Assembly (NCBI GenBank): GCA_964023275.1
Contig: OZ029914.1
Coordinates: 28,905,707 to 28,969,706 of the forward strand
Direction: 5' to 3'
DNA: 64,000 nt
Origin: Norana najaformis
Lineage: Eukaryota > Annelida > Clitellata > Crassiclitellata > Hormogastridae
Both the position numbers and the translations under genes were made by a program. Below the pieces are notes generated by a model. It searched no databases. It was not told the DNA's origin and saw nothing but the letters and a program-made list of their open reading frames with translations. How positions within the stretch are numbered: position 1 is the first letter of the stretch; the number at the start of each line of letters is the position of its first letter. Below are positions 23,486 through 36,299 of the stretch, one piece after another.

Positions 23486-24320
23486 CTCCAAGGTTATGTA
23501 TAGTTTGAAAATGCTATCCTGGTGAATAATCTTCGATTTACTGATGACACTGGAATCCACATTAGAAGCAGAATGGAAACAGAAGAAATAATCGCATAGA
23601 TAGACAAAACCAGTGGAAGATTCAGCCTAGTGATTAACGTAGAGAAAACTAAAAAAATAGTTGTAGAAAAAGCCAAAGAGACACCAGTAACTATCTGCAT
23701 CCAAGGAGAAGTAAATGAACAAGTAAATCAATTCATCAGTCTTGGATGTCTATTAATTGCAGATGACAAAAGCAAAGGAGACTCACAAAGGAGACTTCAA
23801 CATACAACACAAGCATTTGGAAAATGAACATGATATGGAGAAGCAAAGATATAACAAAGAAAAGCAAGAAAAGAATATATTAGACGATGATACAGCCTAT
23901 TTTCTTATATGGATCAGAATGTTGAACAATGTGGAAGCAAGAAGAGAAAAAAATCTTACAGCAGAAATAAGTTGGTTAAGGAAAAATGTATGAATTTCCA
24001 GACTACAAAAATTAGAAATGATGACATAAGACAGTTCTTGGATATCCAAACAGCGAAGACTCTGGCCATGTCGGAGAGAGGGCCAGTAAATCGAATCCCA
24101 CACAGTGCACTACATGCAAGATTCAAAGGAAAAAGAAACAAAGGAAGAACAAAACTGGATTGACAATATAAACGAGGACATAATAAGATTTGAACTACAA
24201 ATGAGAGGAGCCTTGGCCTTGAAAAATGATGATGAAAACGGAGATCATGTATTTACACCCACTACCGCCAAATGGCTGGCGTCCAGAATTGATGATGATA
24301 AATACATGTTAATATACATA
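23486..24320 (+). mobile_element. RTE-like LINE, 5'-truncated copy
   Basis: The plus strand encodes, in shifting frames, the RT catalytic box region (VNNLRFTDDTGIHIRSR) and NEQVNQFISLGCL. The C-terminus follows (IRNDDIRQFLDIQTAKTLAM, then NKGRTKLD.IDNINEDIIRFEL). A TGATGATGA tail ends near 24300, followed by a long (TA)n microsatellite. Stops and frameshifts make it inactive. It is very similar to 26885-27680. Confidence 0.8.
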
Positions 24321-24340
24321 ATGTGCACAAGCATATATAA

Positions 24341-24344
<4 letters not shown>

Positions 24345-24438
<94 letters not shown>

Positions 24439-24457
24439 CATGTATATATATATATAA
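24345..24457. repeat. Long (TA)n microsatellite
   Basis: An almost pure TA run, with small interruptions, directly after a LINE 3' end. The YIYIYI-type ORFs over it are artefacts. Confidence 0.95.
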
Positions 24458-24459
24458 GG

Positions 24460-26380
24460 TGGGCATAACTGGGTGTTGCCCCAATACCTAAATCTGCAGG
24501 AGACATAATATCTTGGGATTATTGTTTTAGGTTTCAAGTGTTTGCCAATGAAGGGACGGACTGTGTCTGGTTGCCAAGGATCAGGTTCAATGCTCAGCTG
24601 CGTTCTACGCATGCAGATCACAGATAGGCTAATAGGAGCTCAGCAAGTAATGCACCAATCGAGGCTCTGACTGGCCATCTGGGTGGCCGTCCGCCTGCTT
24701 AGCCGAAGGGATTTCCTTGCATTTTGCAGCTTACTGGGACAGCGACGAGCGCACCATAAATTTCCTTCTAGCGTTAAATTGTTTTCAGACAAATTGCTGT
24801 GGGGATAAAATGTGGATCCCACATAAATTGTTTTGTTACATTTTGGATACTTTTTCACATGATCACTTACAAAAGTTGTCAGAGCAATTACACATCTAAA
24901 TTCAATGTTTAGTAATGCGTAAATTTTCTGTTCCAACAGTCTCTTTAAAGGCGCTGTATAAATGCTTCTTCTAGTAGGTTACTTCACTTGAAAACAGACC
25001 TTGCCTGTGATACAGATTCAATCTGCCAATTTTGTCACTCAATAAATATTATCAGCAAATGGAAGGGGTGATGAAATCACAAATACCTACAGCAGTAAGG
25101 AACATCAACTAGTCTGAGTGTCAAAGGTCAAGGTCACTGGTTTTATGCATGGATGGATGGAGTCTGACAGATATTTTCCCAGTGTGGGCCTTCCTCCATG
25201 CTGCCTTCTTTTGGACCATCTCTCTAGGTCATGTAGGTTATGAAACCGACAAACTGAAAACAGCTTGGTAACAGTTCTCCATAAATTCTTGAAGCATCTC
25301 CTGGAATTCCTGTCTCCCTGATTCATCTACGTGAAACTGCAGGAGGCGGAGGGTTGTCTGAGAGAGAGAGAGAGAGAGAGAGAGGGAACTGGAATGCAGA
25401 GAAAGAAAGGCAGGCCGGATTTCAACTGGAACACTCAAGCATAGATTATCTACAGTGCTCCGAGAAGTAATGCCTGATAATGGCAGATTATTGTACAGCA
25501 AGAATGCACAAACATAGGCACTTATGTATGTGTGTACCTGAATATCTGCATGGCACCTCTTAAAGCACCTCTCAAAGGTGCTCCTACATGGCTTTTCCAA
25601 AGAGGTGTGTCTTCGGATATACTGAAAATGTTTTAAACTCTTCACAGAGGCACAGGTTTTATAAACTATGTTCTGATAATAGTATTGATAAGTCTGTGTT
25701 CCATCATGAAATGGATTAAGTTATATTTACCAATTTGGTTTCTGATTACTTAATTTTCTGTTTCACAATGTTCTACCTTAGTGGTGTATAAACATGTATA
25801 TAAACATATATATATACATACATAATGTCCATACGTCCTACACAGCCCACAGTAACAGCCTGCTGCAACTGTGTTCACAGGCAGACATCACTGTGGTTGT
25901 TACCAGACAAAAGAGCCTGACAGCAAGTAAGCAACAGTAGCTGTGTTCATTATTAGAACATGTGTTCTGGCCACAAGATGGATGTTGTGTAGGTGGAGCT
26001 TATAGATGAAGCCAGCATAATTGAACTTAGGTATATTCCATGGGGGAGTATTCCAAGAGGAACGACGTCTGATGTTTTAACTGAATGTTGACTTCGTTTG
26101 AGGAAGCAAGAGGAATAACATCTCTCAGCAAAGCAGTATTTTTATAGTTTCTGTTTTGACTCGGTCAGAACGTAAGCTACTACCACAACATGTAAACAAC
26201 CAACTTAAAGCATGTTTCCCATAAAATTAGACTTAGTAGTAGTATAACACTGGCCAAACTTTCTGACATTCCGACTGCTGTAGCACCAATAGCTATCGCA
26301 GTGTATCATGTGAAATGTCAATACATTACTGTTCTGTGCAATCTGTAGATACAAGGTCCACGTACGATACTGGACAGCCA
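24460..26380. other. Intron 1 segment without recognised gene
   Basis: Contains tail-type repeats at about 24945-24972 (plus) and 25540-25600 (minus), a (GA)n run at 25362-25384 and short TA/CA runs at 25795-25825. Nothing else is identified. Confidence 0.55.
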
Positions 26381-26399
26381 TTTTCATGTGCTGATATAA

Positions 26400-27720
26400 A
26401 AGAAAATCCAAGAACAATACATCCAAGGATAATAAGGAATAGGTAGAGTAAGTTAGAGCGATTGAAAATCCAGGAATATCAGAGAAACTGATCGAGCTTG
26501 TACAAGAGATACATCCAAAATCATCAAGTGTGGCAAAGGTAGACAAAAAGGTCATGAATACTTCCAGACAAAAGCAAAGGTGAAACAAGGATGCATATTA
26601 TAACACCTGTTTAACATAGTATTTGAAGCAGTAATGATACCTGTTTAACATAGTATTTGAAGCAGTAATGATACCTGTTTAACATAGTATTTGAAGCAGT
26701 AATGATACCTGTTTAACATAGTATTTGAAGCAGTAATGATACCTGTTTAACATAGTATTTGAAGCAGTAATGATACCTGTTTAACATAGTATTTGAAGCA
26801 GTAATGATACCTGTTTAACATAGTATTTGAAGCAGTAATGATACTCAGCCTAAGCAACACCAAAGCAGGAATAGAACTAAATGAAGGGCTTGTGAATAAT
26901 CTTCCACTGACTGATGACACTGGACTCCACACTAGAAGTAGACCAGAAACACAAGAAATAATCACACATATAGACAAAACCAGTAGAAGATTCGGCCTAC
27001 TGATTAACGCAGAGAAAACTGAAAAAATGGTTGTTGCAAAGCCAAAAAGACACCAATAACTATCTGCATCCAAGAAGAAGTAAATGAACAAGTAAATCAA
27101 TTCATCAGTCTTGGATGTCTATTAATTGCAGATGACAAAAGCAAAGGAGACTCACAAAGGAGACTTCAACATACAACACAAGCATTTGGAAAATGAACAT
27201 GATATGGAGAAGCAAAGAAATAACAAAGAAAAGCAAGAAAAGAATATATGAGACGATGATACAGCCTATTTTCCTATATGGATTGAATGTTGAACAATGT
27301 GGAAGCAAGATGAGAAAAAAATCTTACAGCAGAAATAAGTTGGCTAAGGAAAAATGCATAAATTTCCAGACTACAAAAAATAGAAATGATGACATAAGAC
27401 AGTTCTTAGATATCCAAACAGCGAAGACTCTGGCCATGTGGGAGAGAAGGCCAGTAAATTGAATCCCACACAGTGCACTATATGCAAGATTCAAAGGAAA
27501 AAGAAACAAAGGAAGACCAACACTGCATTGGATTTACAGTATAAACAACCAATGCTAGATTGCCAATATAAACAAGGACATAATAAGATTTGGGCTAATA
27601 CCAAATGACCAATGAAATGACGATCACGTATTTACACCTATCACCACCAAAAGTCTGGTGTCAGGAACTGATGCTGATGATTATTATTGTTATGATGATG
27701 ATGATGATGATGATGAAAGT
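26400..27720 (+). mobile_element. RTE-like LINE copy with an expanded 34-bp array
   Basis: Plus-strand RT motifs run in order: GISEKLIELVQEIH (about 26468), VKQGCI (about 26579), PCLFNIVFEAVMI, LVNNLPLTDDTGLHTRSR (about 26890; the DD box) and RRFGLLINAEKTEKMVV. The C-terminus follows (KEITKKSKKRIYETMIQPIF, then RNDDIRQFLDIQTA). It ends in a (GATGAT)n tail at 27675-27718. Frameshifts and stops show it is dead. A 34-bp motif is repeated seven times within the RT region. Confidence 0.85.
26606..26843 (+). repeat. 34-bp tandem repeat, 7 perfect copies, inside LINE RT
   Basis: The unit is CCTGTTTAACATAGTATTTG + AAGCAGTAATGATA, starting at 26606, 26640, 26674, 26708, 26742, 26776 and 26810. One unit encodes part of the normal RT sequence (CLFNIVFEAVMI). 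The six extra copies add 204 bp, a multiple of 3, so the downstream frame is regained. Confidence 0.97.
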
Positions 27721-27904
27721 AAGGTTATGCAACATTAATATGGCTATCACTCATTCATTTATAACATGTCTTGTTGAACAGCAGCCTTTAGACGTGAGGT
27801 CATGTATCTGAACATTCATTTCGTTGAAGCACAAACTGCAGTTCCACTAAAAAGAGTTAAGCTTAACTCTGCAATCATGACTCAAAATCAAACTGTTAAT
27901 TTCA

Positions 27905-27995
27905 CATCATGCACTGAGATTTGAACTCTGGACACTGAGGTGGAAGCCAGATGGCAAACTGACCTCAGGCACACGATCACATTTACCTTACCCTA
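27905..27995 (-). mobile_element. tRNA-derived SINE head (fragment)
   Basis: On the minus strand CAGAGTTCAAATCTC is a good B box, preceded by GCCTGAGGTCAGTTTGCC-like tRNA sequence. The remainder is not clear. Confidence 0.45.
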
Positions 27996-28334
27996 CCTAA
28001 AATTACATTACCAATGATGCTCCAAATCAAACTGTTTGCCGAAAAAGCACCAATGTCAACCATGAAAGGCAATTCATTCATCAGAAGTGATATGCCTGAG
28101 AATGTTTGTCTTTTTCAGATATTTGAAAAGGCCTACACTCGACTAGGACTGAACCAGACACTCATTCTCAACTCTAACACCATAATCAAGAGGCGGGGTC
28201 GATAGGCATGTCGCTTGCGTGAGTTCTGCTTTGCTTTTAGACACCTTCTCAAAACTTTGACATTCTTTTGTTTTTTGTTAATTCTGTACTTAATTCTGCA
28301 TTTATAAACACCAATGTCTAATGAAAAAGCATCA

Positions 28335-28505
28335 AACAATGGTGTGCATCAAACAATGGTGCTGAGCATTTTTGCATGACTTGCTCCAGGTCCCCACAAA
28401 GGGAAGGCTTGAACTTGCACACTGTCACATAAGGCAAGCACTCTAACCAACTGGCTGCCATGTCCCATGGTTTATTATTACTATTTGCGCATTCATTAAG
28501 CACCA
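28335..28505 (-). mobile_element. tRNA-derived SINE
   Basis: On the minus strand: A-box-like GGCAGCCAGTTGGTTAGAGTG, B box AAGTTCAAGCCTTCC, then the SINE body GGGGACCTGGAGCAAGTC ... TGCTCAGCACC. This is the same family as 6137-6310. Confidence 0.7.
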
Positions 28506-28690
28506 CCACCTTACTTATTTACTTAATGGCCAAGCATCAGTCGATGGCACTGAGCAATTGTGAGTGAAGGACTTGCTTAAGGTCCCTACACAGTAACCGT
28601 ATCAGGGGTGTCTCAAAACCCACAGACTCCGCACATTACAAGCCAAACACTCTAACCAATCAGCTGCGGTGCAACAGAGTGGTTGCCAAA
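28506..28690 (-). mobile_element. tRNA-derived SINE, second copy in tandem
   Basis: On the minus strand: A box GCAGCTGATTGGTTAGAGTG (about 28648-28667), B-box region GGGTTTTGAGACACC, body GGGACCTTAAGCAAGTCC ... CAATTGCTCAGTGCC ... GATGCTTGGCCATTAAGTAA. It is immediately followed, in the same direction, by the copy at 28335-28505. Confidence 0.7.
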
Positions 28691-31600
28691 TGTTGGATGA
28701 AACCATTTTTGAAGACTGGATTTATCACAATCTTGCTAAATGACCAAATACAGCCTCACAGCCACTTAGATATCTTTCAGCAGATCGCTGACTCCTGTAC
28801 AAAACTCTTAACTTGTCCCAGACAACCTCTAAAAAATCTACAATCCATGCAGGCATGATGCATGCATACGGCTAACCAAGCCAGTGGAAAATATAAAAAG
28901 TTGAACTCACAAAGGCGGCACTGGGCAATTTACAACACTTGCAAAACGCTGTCAAGTCCAAATGGACAAAAATCATCCATAAATCCGGAAACTTCAAACA
29001 GACTAGAGGCACAGTCTGTCATTAATGTTCTCAGCAGGTGTCTCATGTTCATCAGGAGAAAGGCAGTCTGGGAAACAGAAACCCACTTCAGATCCAACTT
29101 AGAGCATGCACTGAACTCAGGGTGGTCTAGAGTCTAAACTAACAGAACTTTCTTAGTCTGACTGTAACCAAAGACCTCTTGCTATACTCTAGATGCTAAA
29201 CCATCCATGTCTAACCCCAACCATGGATGAGGGTCCTGAGTAAAAGCCAAATGAATTATATAGGGTCACCACCCATATTCCACAAACAACCCCCCCCCAG
29301 TGACTGCTCAGATCAGATATATTAGCTCATGGACTTTGTACCCACATATGGATCACCAATCTCTGTATTGTATAGGATTATACAGAGAGATAATTTTTAT
29401 GCATGGATGAATTTGTATGTGTATACCTTGAAATTAATGTAATATACACTGCAAAGTGTACATGTGGTTTTTATTAGAGAAATTAATCTAACTGCAAATT
29501 TTACTGCTTGATCTTTGAAGTAATAAGATTAATTCAGGATTAATTCACTTCAAAGAGACTATTAAGACTTGAAACAAAACCTCTACAGTTACACACATAC
29601 AAAAGACAAGCTCTCTTCTCCTCTGCCACCCAACAGAACCTTGTACAAGTTCATGGGAAACCTATACCCAAATGTCCTACCCTCATTGCTGGACCAAGTG
29701 CTGACTCCACCCTATAACGCTTAGGTCACAGGTGGTTTGCTTCTGCAAATAATCCCAGGCATACAAAATAGAGAGTAGTAAATTAAAGAACAGTAAATTA
29801 GGAATAATAAGACTAAAGTAAATAAAGCCCCTGTTAATGGCCATTTATTACTGTTGGTTAAGGTTTCTATTACCATCCCCCTCAGTTAAACCAGGTCATG
29901 ATCACATCCTTTTTAAACCTCTGTTTAGACTTTATTCCCATCTTTTGATGCATTCCCTTCTTTCTTTAGCATTTTTTGCTATTCTTTATCCCTGACGGGT
30001 GGTTCCCTAACTTTCTCGGTTTCTGCCGAGATCAACACCGGACATGAACAGAATAGAAATCACGATGTATGTTGCTGTCCCGCAGGTGGGTAATCACAAC
30101 TCAGTCACTGAAAATGTGCTTCTAATGATGAAAAGTCTTTTGTCAAGCAGGCTGAACAAGGAAAACATTACCAAAGCCAGCTCTTGATGTGTGTTGTTAG
30201 ATCTATAGCGCATTAATTAATTAATTAATTTATTTATCTAGAGTTTTTATAGAGCATCACTATCTAACAATGAAGCTTCAGTTGATGGCACTTGAAGTGC
30301 ACTCTGAACCTGCCCAAAGAGCCTTCGAATATTTGTTCAGTAAGAGGTGCTATCTGAATTGACCAATGCAATACAATACAATGACACTCTCAAGCTCCCT
30401 ATATCATAAATAACTCGTCGGGGAAGGGTCAAACCCTCAAACTTAGTTATCAGGCAAGCACTTAACCAATCAGCAAGTGGCCAAGAATGGAATGGGCTTC
30501 TAAGGCTCACATGTCGACTTCCATCCAGTTCTATCTATCCAGCGTCTCATGTTGTGGCGGCTGCCCTAAAAACTAATTATTCTGCCACGCCTCTGGCAAA
30601 CCAGTCTCTGAACCATCTCAAAACAATCCAAATGTCACCAAAATCCAATTACTAGGTCTGAGAGGGACTTAAATTTCCATCACAAGTCCTAGTCAAGCTC
30701 CACGGGTTCACGGGCAAGATCCGGCACTCCCAACACCAATGTCTGACATAAAAGAACATTAATGTGGCCACACAAGAACACTCTGACACAATATATTGTC
30801 CAGTAACAAAACAAATAGCCAACAGCAAGGAACCTTTGTCTGTCTTCAGTTATGTATACCAGAACAGCAAAACATGTCATGTAGTTCCTAGTTGTATGTA
30901 TGCGTCTAAATATGTATGTATGTATGTATCAGGACACTTTATACAATACCTCTGAAAAGCACTGTATATCTATATACCTGACTATCTGACTGATCTAAAC
31001 AAGTATGTTTTAAGGCATTCGGTATGCAGTGCTTGTTTACTAGATAAAATAAAGTCTGTGGTCTCACACTAGTGGCTCGTCTTACCAGAGGATATGTATA
31101 CCAGTATGGTGGACCCAGGCCGCAGTAAGCAATCAGAAGATCAAAGTCAGCGTAAAACTCGTCAATATTTGAGGCTATCGGAAAGGTTGAAGGGTGAAAA
31201 GGGAGCGGTTAGGAAGGGCTAGGGGATTAGAAGGCGTTGGAAGCAGCCAGCGGAAATGAACCAATTGGTCTGTCTGCTCTTTGAACCCAAATGAACGTTG
31301 TGATGTGTGCAGAGTGTCAAATTCCATGCAATGTCTTCACAGGTCATTAGACCAGTCTAAGCAACTGATAAGATGCCTACCTATAAAAGGTAAAGTAAGA
31401 TACCGTAAGGTAACTCATTTATTACATTTGCCTACTGATAAGAGTCTTCTGCAGAGGTGCATGGATGGGTCCTTAGGTTAGTGGATTTTTATCCAAGAGA
31501 CAAAGTAACTTTACAAAGGACCTTTTAAGAACTTCACAGAGGTATTCAAAATCTCACAATGGCACCACAATATCACAAATCCAACAACCAAACAACATAC

Positions 31601-32420
31601 CTACATCTTTACCGGTTGCATAAAGCTAAGCAACCGAACTCCAGAGGTGAATAAACGACACACAATCACCCACAGCGTAGGTTATTGCTCATTTATAGGG
31701 GCACTTCAGGAGAGTTATGGTTCGCTGAGCCGTGGTCAAGGGGAGGCTTAAAGGATTTCAGGTAAACGCAGCCGAGTGGCAAACGTGACAAATGCAACCC
31801 AACAAACATGAAAACTGCTGCATGGAAACAGATCGAGAGCGATGAAACCCTGACAGTAAACACATTCAACTCTGAAACCTCTGCTTCATAACAGCACCCA
31901 TCAATCCCCTAAAGATGAATTACTTATAGGCGTATTCAGTTACCAAGGGAATGCTCAACGGGCCTAAACATTAAGCTTTTGTTACTAGTTGGTTGTGCAG
32001 AGTTACACGAATCATGGACTGAGAACGACATCACATTACGTACCACGATCTGAATCCTAGTAACCGAAATAAGGTAATGGCTCATTGTTTAGTCATATAG
32101 TCATCTGAGCACTGCAAACTAACTGATGAACTTTCTGTACTCAATAACACTTAACATTGTCTATGCTAGCATAATGAGCAATTCTGATTAGTTTCTCTTG
32201 AAACCACATGAATTTCCAGTTACAATTACAAGTTAATGAACTGAAATGAAATTAACTGGAAGTAGTCATACCAAGTTAGTTTATCTTAATAGCAGTAGTC
32301 TTAAGACAAAACAAGAACTTCCTTTCTTTCCATCGATGGTAGAAGACCATCTTGGTAATGGAAGGCTTGACGCAGATAGATAGACCTACACAGCATCCCA
32401 AAGGAGTTTCCTTCTGTGCA
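28691..32420. other. Intron 1 segment with scattered repeats
   Basis: Contains a repeat at 29690-29815 shared with 17330-17450, a SINE (30230-30490) and a tail-type repeat with ATGT microsatellite near 30895-31020. No host gene is recognised. Confidence 0.55.
30230..30490 (-). mobile_element. tRNA-derived SINE
   Basis: On the minus strand: A-box-like GCTGATTGGTTAAGTGC (about 30461-30477) and B box GGGTTTGACCC (about 30427-30437). The body is diverged (GTGCCATCAACTGAAGC). It is interrupted by a (CAATA)n stretch. Confidence 0.55.
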
Positions 32421-33089
32421 CGTCTTTTGTGAGGTTCTTAAAAGGTGCTATATATATGTTCAGCTACATACTACACATACATATAATACATACACATAAA
32501 TACATACATATACAGGGAACAAACATACACATATTAAACGACGCTTCAACACATCATATTACACATTAAGACTGTTACACAGCATGTCTTTAAGACAGGT
32601 TCTTGGTATACATCTTCTAAGCTATAGCTTGTCTATAAGGTAGTCGGACTATAATGTGTAGCAATATACAAGGCCTAACCTGGGCCGCCCCACGGGATGC
32701 AGAAATATTCTAATCTCTTGCCCATTACTTTTTCCACCTAGCAGCATCAATCTTGAAAGTGATTTTTAGATCCAACATAAGACAAATAAATTGACTTATT
32801 CTGAAGGTGATATACACCATTCATCAATTAGCAAGACCAACGAATTCCATGGCCTGTCTCTTCTCTTTTCCATCCATTACACCGGAAATTACTTCTACGG
32901 TCATCTGAAATTCCACCAACGGAAACATGGTACCATTACATCATGGTGCAGAGACCTTGAGCAAGTTCCCAACGCACAATTGCTATCATCGATTGACACT
33001 GTAGACAGTATTTGATTCTGGTGCTAGATAAATGCACTGTACACACAAAAACTGTTTAAATAAAAGACAGTAACCTAAAACAAACCAAC

Positions 33090-33450
33090 ACAACACAGAA
33101 CCAGTATAACACAGAACCAGCATGACAGGGAATCAGCATAACACAGAACCAGCATAACAGAGTACCAGCATAACAGGGAACTGGCATAACACAGAACCAG
33201 CATAACACAGAACCAGCATAACAGGGAGCCAGCACAGAACCAGCATAACAGGGTACCAGCATACCACAGAATCAGCATAACATGGAACCAACATAACACA
33301 AAATCAGCATAACAGGAAACCAGCATAGCAGAAAACCAGCATAAGAGGGAACCAACATGACAGGGAATCAGCATAACAGGGAACCAGCACCATGGAAGCA
33401 ACACAACACAGAATCAGCATAACCGGGAACCAGTATAACAGAAAACCAGA
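33090..33450. repeat. Degenerate minisatellite, unit about 16 bp (ACCAGCATAACACAGA-like)
   Basis: More than 20 irregular units alternate ACCAGCATAACAGGGA, ACCAGCATAACACAGA and similar. The Cys/Trp-rich minus-strand ORFs (33056-33404) are artefacts of the array. Confidence 0.9.
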
Positions 33451-35514
33451 CACTTCTTAACCAATACTGAAGTCTGAAGGCTTTCTTTGAAGACGATAAA
33501 TTTCAACAGTCTATTCCGTTGCTTACATGACGCTCACTGGGAATTCAGTTGCATCCTCTCTAATGTAAACAAATGTATATTCTAATTGCTTCAATACTGC
33601 AATATTTAGTAATAATCAACTACATTACAGTTAATCACTTATCTGATTACTGTAGCACTTTTAATTATCAATACTTACATTTATGAAAGTCCTAAATCTT
33701 AGATTAGCAACTTTGCTGATGGACTTAAATAAATCACAAGTACAGTTCGGTGTCTTTATTTTTCAGCTTAAGCCCCTGAGGTCCTTTCCTTATCTAGTAG
33801 CTGCTAAGCAACACCATAGAACAAAGAACATTTCACTTATTTTCCACGGGGTCAAGAACATTGAATCTGGCTGCTGTTCCTATCTCATCCAAACCCTTGA
33901 TTAACGAACTCCCCAGGGCTCTCTGCACGACCTCACATTTGGTCCGATGGTCTGACGATGGAATGGTATTTACCAGCCACTTCCGTATCATCCCTTTTGT
34001 AGGCCAAGAAACAGTCCAGCGAAAAAGACCAGACCCAAGCAACAACATCGTAAGCCAATTACAATCTTATCAACCAGTACCACCAGTCAATTGTCAGCTC
34101 CAGCGGTATGAGGACCTGCTTTCTCGGTGGTCCACCAGAACTTAGGCAGGCGTTTATATCTGCCAAGAAATTACCTGCTCTGGCAAGAAACCAGCATATC
34201 TCTGACCTTTGACCCAAGGGCTAAGCATTTCAAAGGCACTGTATGAGATATATCAATCAGCCGCCCCAATCTGTCTCAGTCACCAACCCCAAACAGACAT
34301 CAAAACATTCTTCTCCAATTACACCTACAAACATTACCATGACTACTATTATTTTATTGTAATAAAATCCATCACTTATTTTGGTCTTGGGATATTTATT
34401 ATCTCAAGTTGATTAGCAGCAAGTAAACACCAACCAGGAATAGGCCCTAAGTTGGAGACTATTGATGTGACAAAACTGGTTCTGTATCCAAGAGGTTGTT
34501 AGCAAGACCTTGAAATCTGGCCAGAAATGGAATATCCAGGAACAACCTATAGAAGATTAAACGTTAATAGAAGATTAATGATAGCCCAGTTTTTATCGTG
34601 GTTGATTATTATCGTCATCAATACGGCTCTAACTTCAACAACTACTGCCCAAAACTGTTGAGCCAAGCTGCATCACCAGAAAAGTAAACAGAAGCTTAAA
34701 TCTCTTGCACACAGACCAAAGCATGAAAATGTCAGACATAGAGGACAATACGCAGAGTTTTTGCAACTTCATTCTCTCAGCCTCATTACCCATCACCCTA
34801 AAGTGGCTTCTGAGGACAGGCAAAACAACTGATGATCGATTAAGATGCACTCAAAGTAATTTATTTATTATTTATTTATTGCACTTAATAAAATAACACA
34901 GTATGGCATAATACAAACATAAAAAAAGCTTTAAAGTTAAGAAGACATCTAATCTGTGTTAGAACAACTGCAGATTAACCAGAAAATGATTAAGAGCCAA
35001 TCCTTCCTGACTTCTGATTAGGCGCCCAACGTCAGTTAATCTGAATCTGATTACAAGTGTGTGCGGACAAATTGTGCACAGCCGCTACACGAAGTCTGCT
35101 CAGCAAGCTCGAATCCACAATCGTTGGATTACAGACCCAGCGCACTTCCGAACAGACCACTGCGATGCATACAATAAAGTTAACATACTTGTTAACACAC
35201 CTCTGTTGGAACTCTTCAGAAGCATGGTCACATGTTCCAAGATTCATCGGCTCAATCACAGACTCAACTACAGCCACCCAACTACAAGACGACTTTTTTA
35301 ACACTCCCAACCCATGCTTGCACTCATTTACCGTCCAATGAATGGAAGGCTGAGTGGTCACCAGATGGCACCAGGTGCCTGCCAGCAATGTGTCAGCAGC
35401 ACTATATAGTCATTTTATAGTCATAACAGAGCGGTCATTTTATAGGCATAACAGAGCGGTCATTTTATAGGCATAACAGAGCGGTCATTTTATACGTATA
35501 ACAGAAATGTCCAG
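33451..35514. other. Intron 1 segment without recognised gene
   Basis: Includes a tail-like motif at 34225-34255 and three near-identical direct repeats of CATTTTATAG(g/t)CATAACAGAGCGGT at about 35412-35495. ORFs near 35030-35390 have no recognisable domain. Confidence 0.55.
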
Positions 35515-35675
35515 ATACATACATACGTACATACGTACGTACAAACATACATATATGCATCCATGCACACATGCATACATACATACATACATGCATACAT
35601 ACACACATACATAAAAAAATACATACAGACATACATGCATCCATACACACATTCCCACATACACACACATGTACA
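35515..35675. repeat. (ATAC)n / (ATGC)-variant microsatellite
   Basis: Long imperfect tetranucleotide array. The minus-strand ORFs consisting of VCMYVCMH-type residues are artefacts. Confidence 0.95.
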
Positions 35676-35724
35676 TACATATAGAAGCATAAGTGACTCT
35701 AACACTTAGGCTAGCAGAGTCAAA

Positions 35725-35935
35725 GTCTTTGTGAGATACTTAAAAGGTGCTATATTAAGTGTCTAGATACATACAAATATACCGTACATACACATATATA
35801 TATACATACATGCATATATACACATATATATATGCATTCAGAATGACTGAGAAGTCGTGAACAGTACAACTGCTCTGACTGGGTTTTGAACCAGAGCCAT
35901 CTGGATTGGCAGTCTAGCACAAAAGACTCCCGCAG
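35725..35935 (-). mobile_element. SINE-like composite: tRNA head, microsatellite, conserved tail
   Basis: Reading the minus strand: tRNA-like head with B box TCTGGTTCAAAACCCAG (about 35887-35903), then TATATG/ATAC microsatellite (35765-35835), then CACTTAATATAGCACCTTTT (about 35741-35760). The same order is suggested at 40840-40945, where a B-box-like GAGGTCGAATCCTGG precedes the tail. Confidence 0.5.
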
Positions 35936-36189
35936 CATACAGTGTGCCTCTGTTGCTTCAGTCAAACGATACCTCGATACCTCGCCTAAAAAGGTGGAGG
36001 AGTATTGCAGAGATATCACACCACCCAAAAGACAAATCAATTCCTCGCTTATGAGCCGTCTCCCTTTCAGACCAACCACTTGTAGGCTGATTCCCTGCAG
36101 TACAACACCAATCTGACACCACCGTCTCTGAAAGCAAGGAAACCCAAGAACACAGCCATACACAGACAGGCACACAAGCAGACAAACAG

Positions 36190-36240
36190 ACAACATCACA
36201 CACACACACATGCACGCACACACACGCACACACACACATG
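36190..36240. repeat. (CA)n-rich microsatellite
   Basis: CA repeat with ATG/ACG interruptions, which gives the Cys/Val-rich ORFs on the minus strand. Confidence 0.9.
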
Positions 36241-36299
36241 CCTGTATCCACGTCGGCGAGTAGCCATGCCGGAGAGAAATCAATAAGAGGCCGCGGAGA

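Noticed and set aside
33056-33404. Cys/Trp-rich repetitive ORFs that look like secreted peptides
   Set aside because: They are artefacts of the 16-bp ACCAGCATAACA array.
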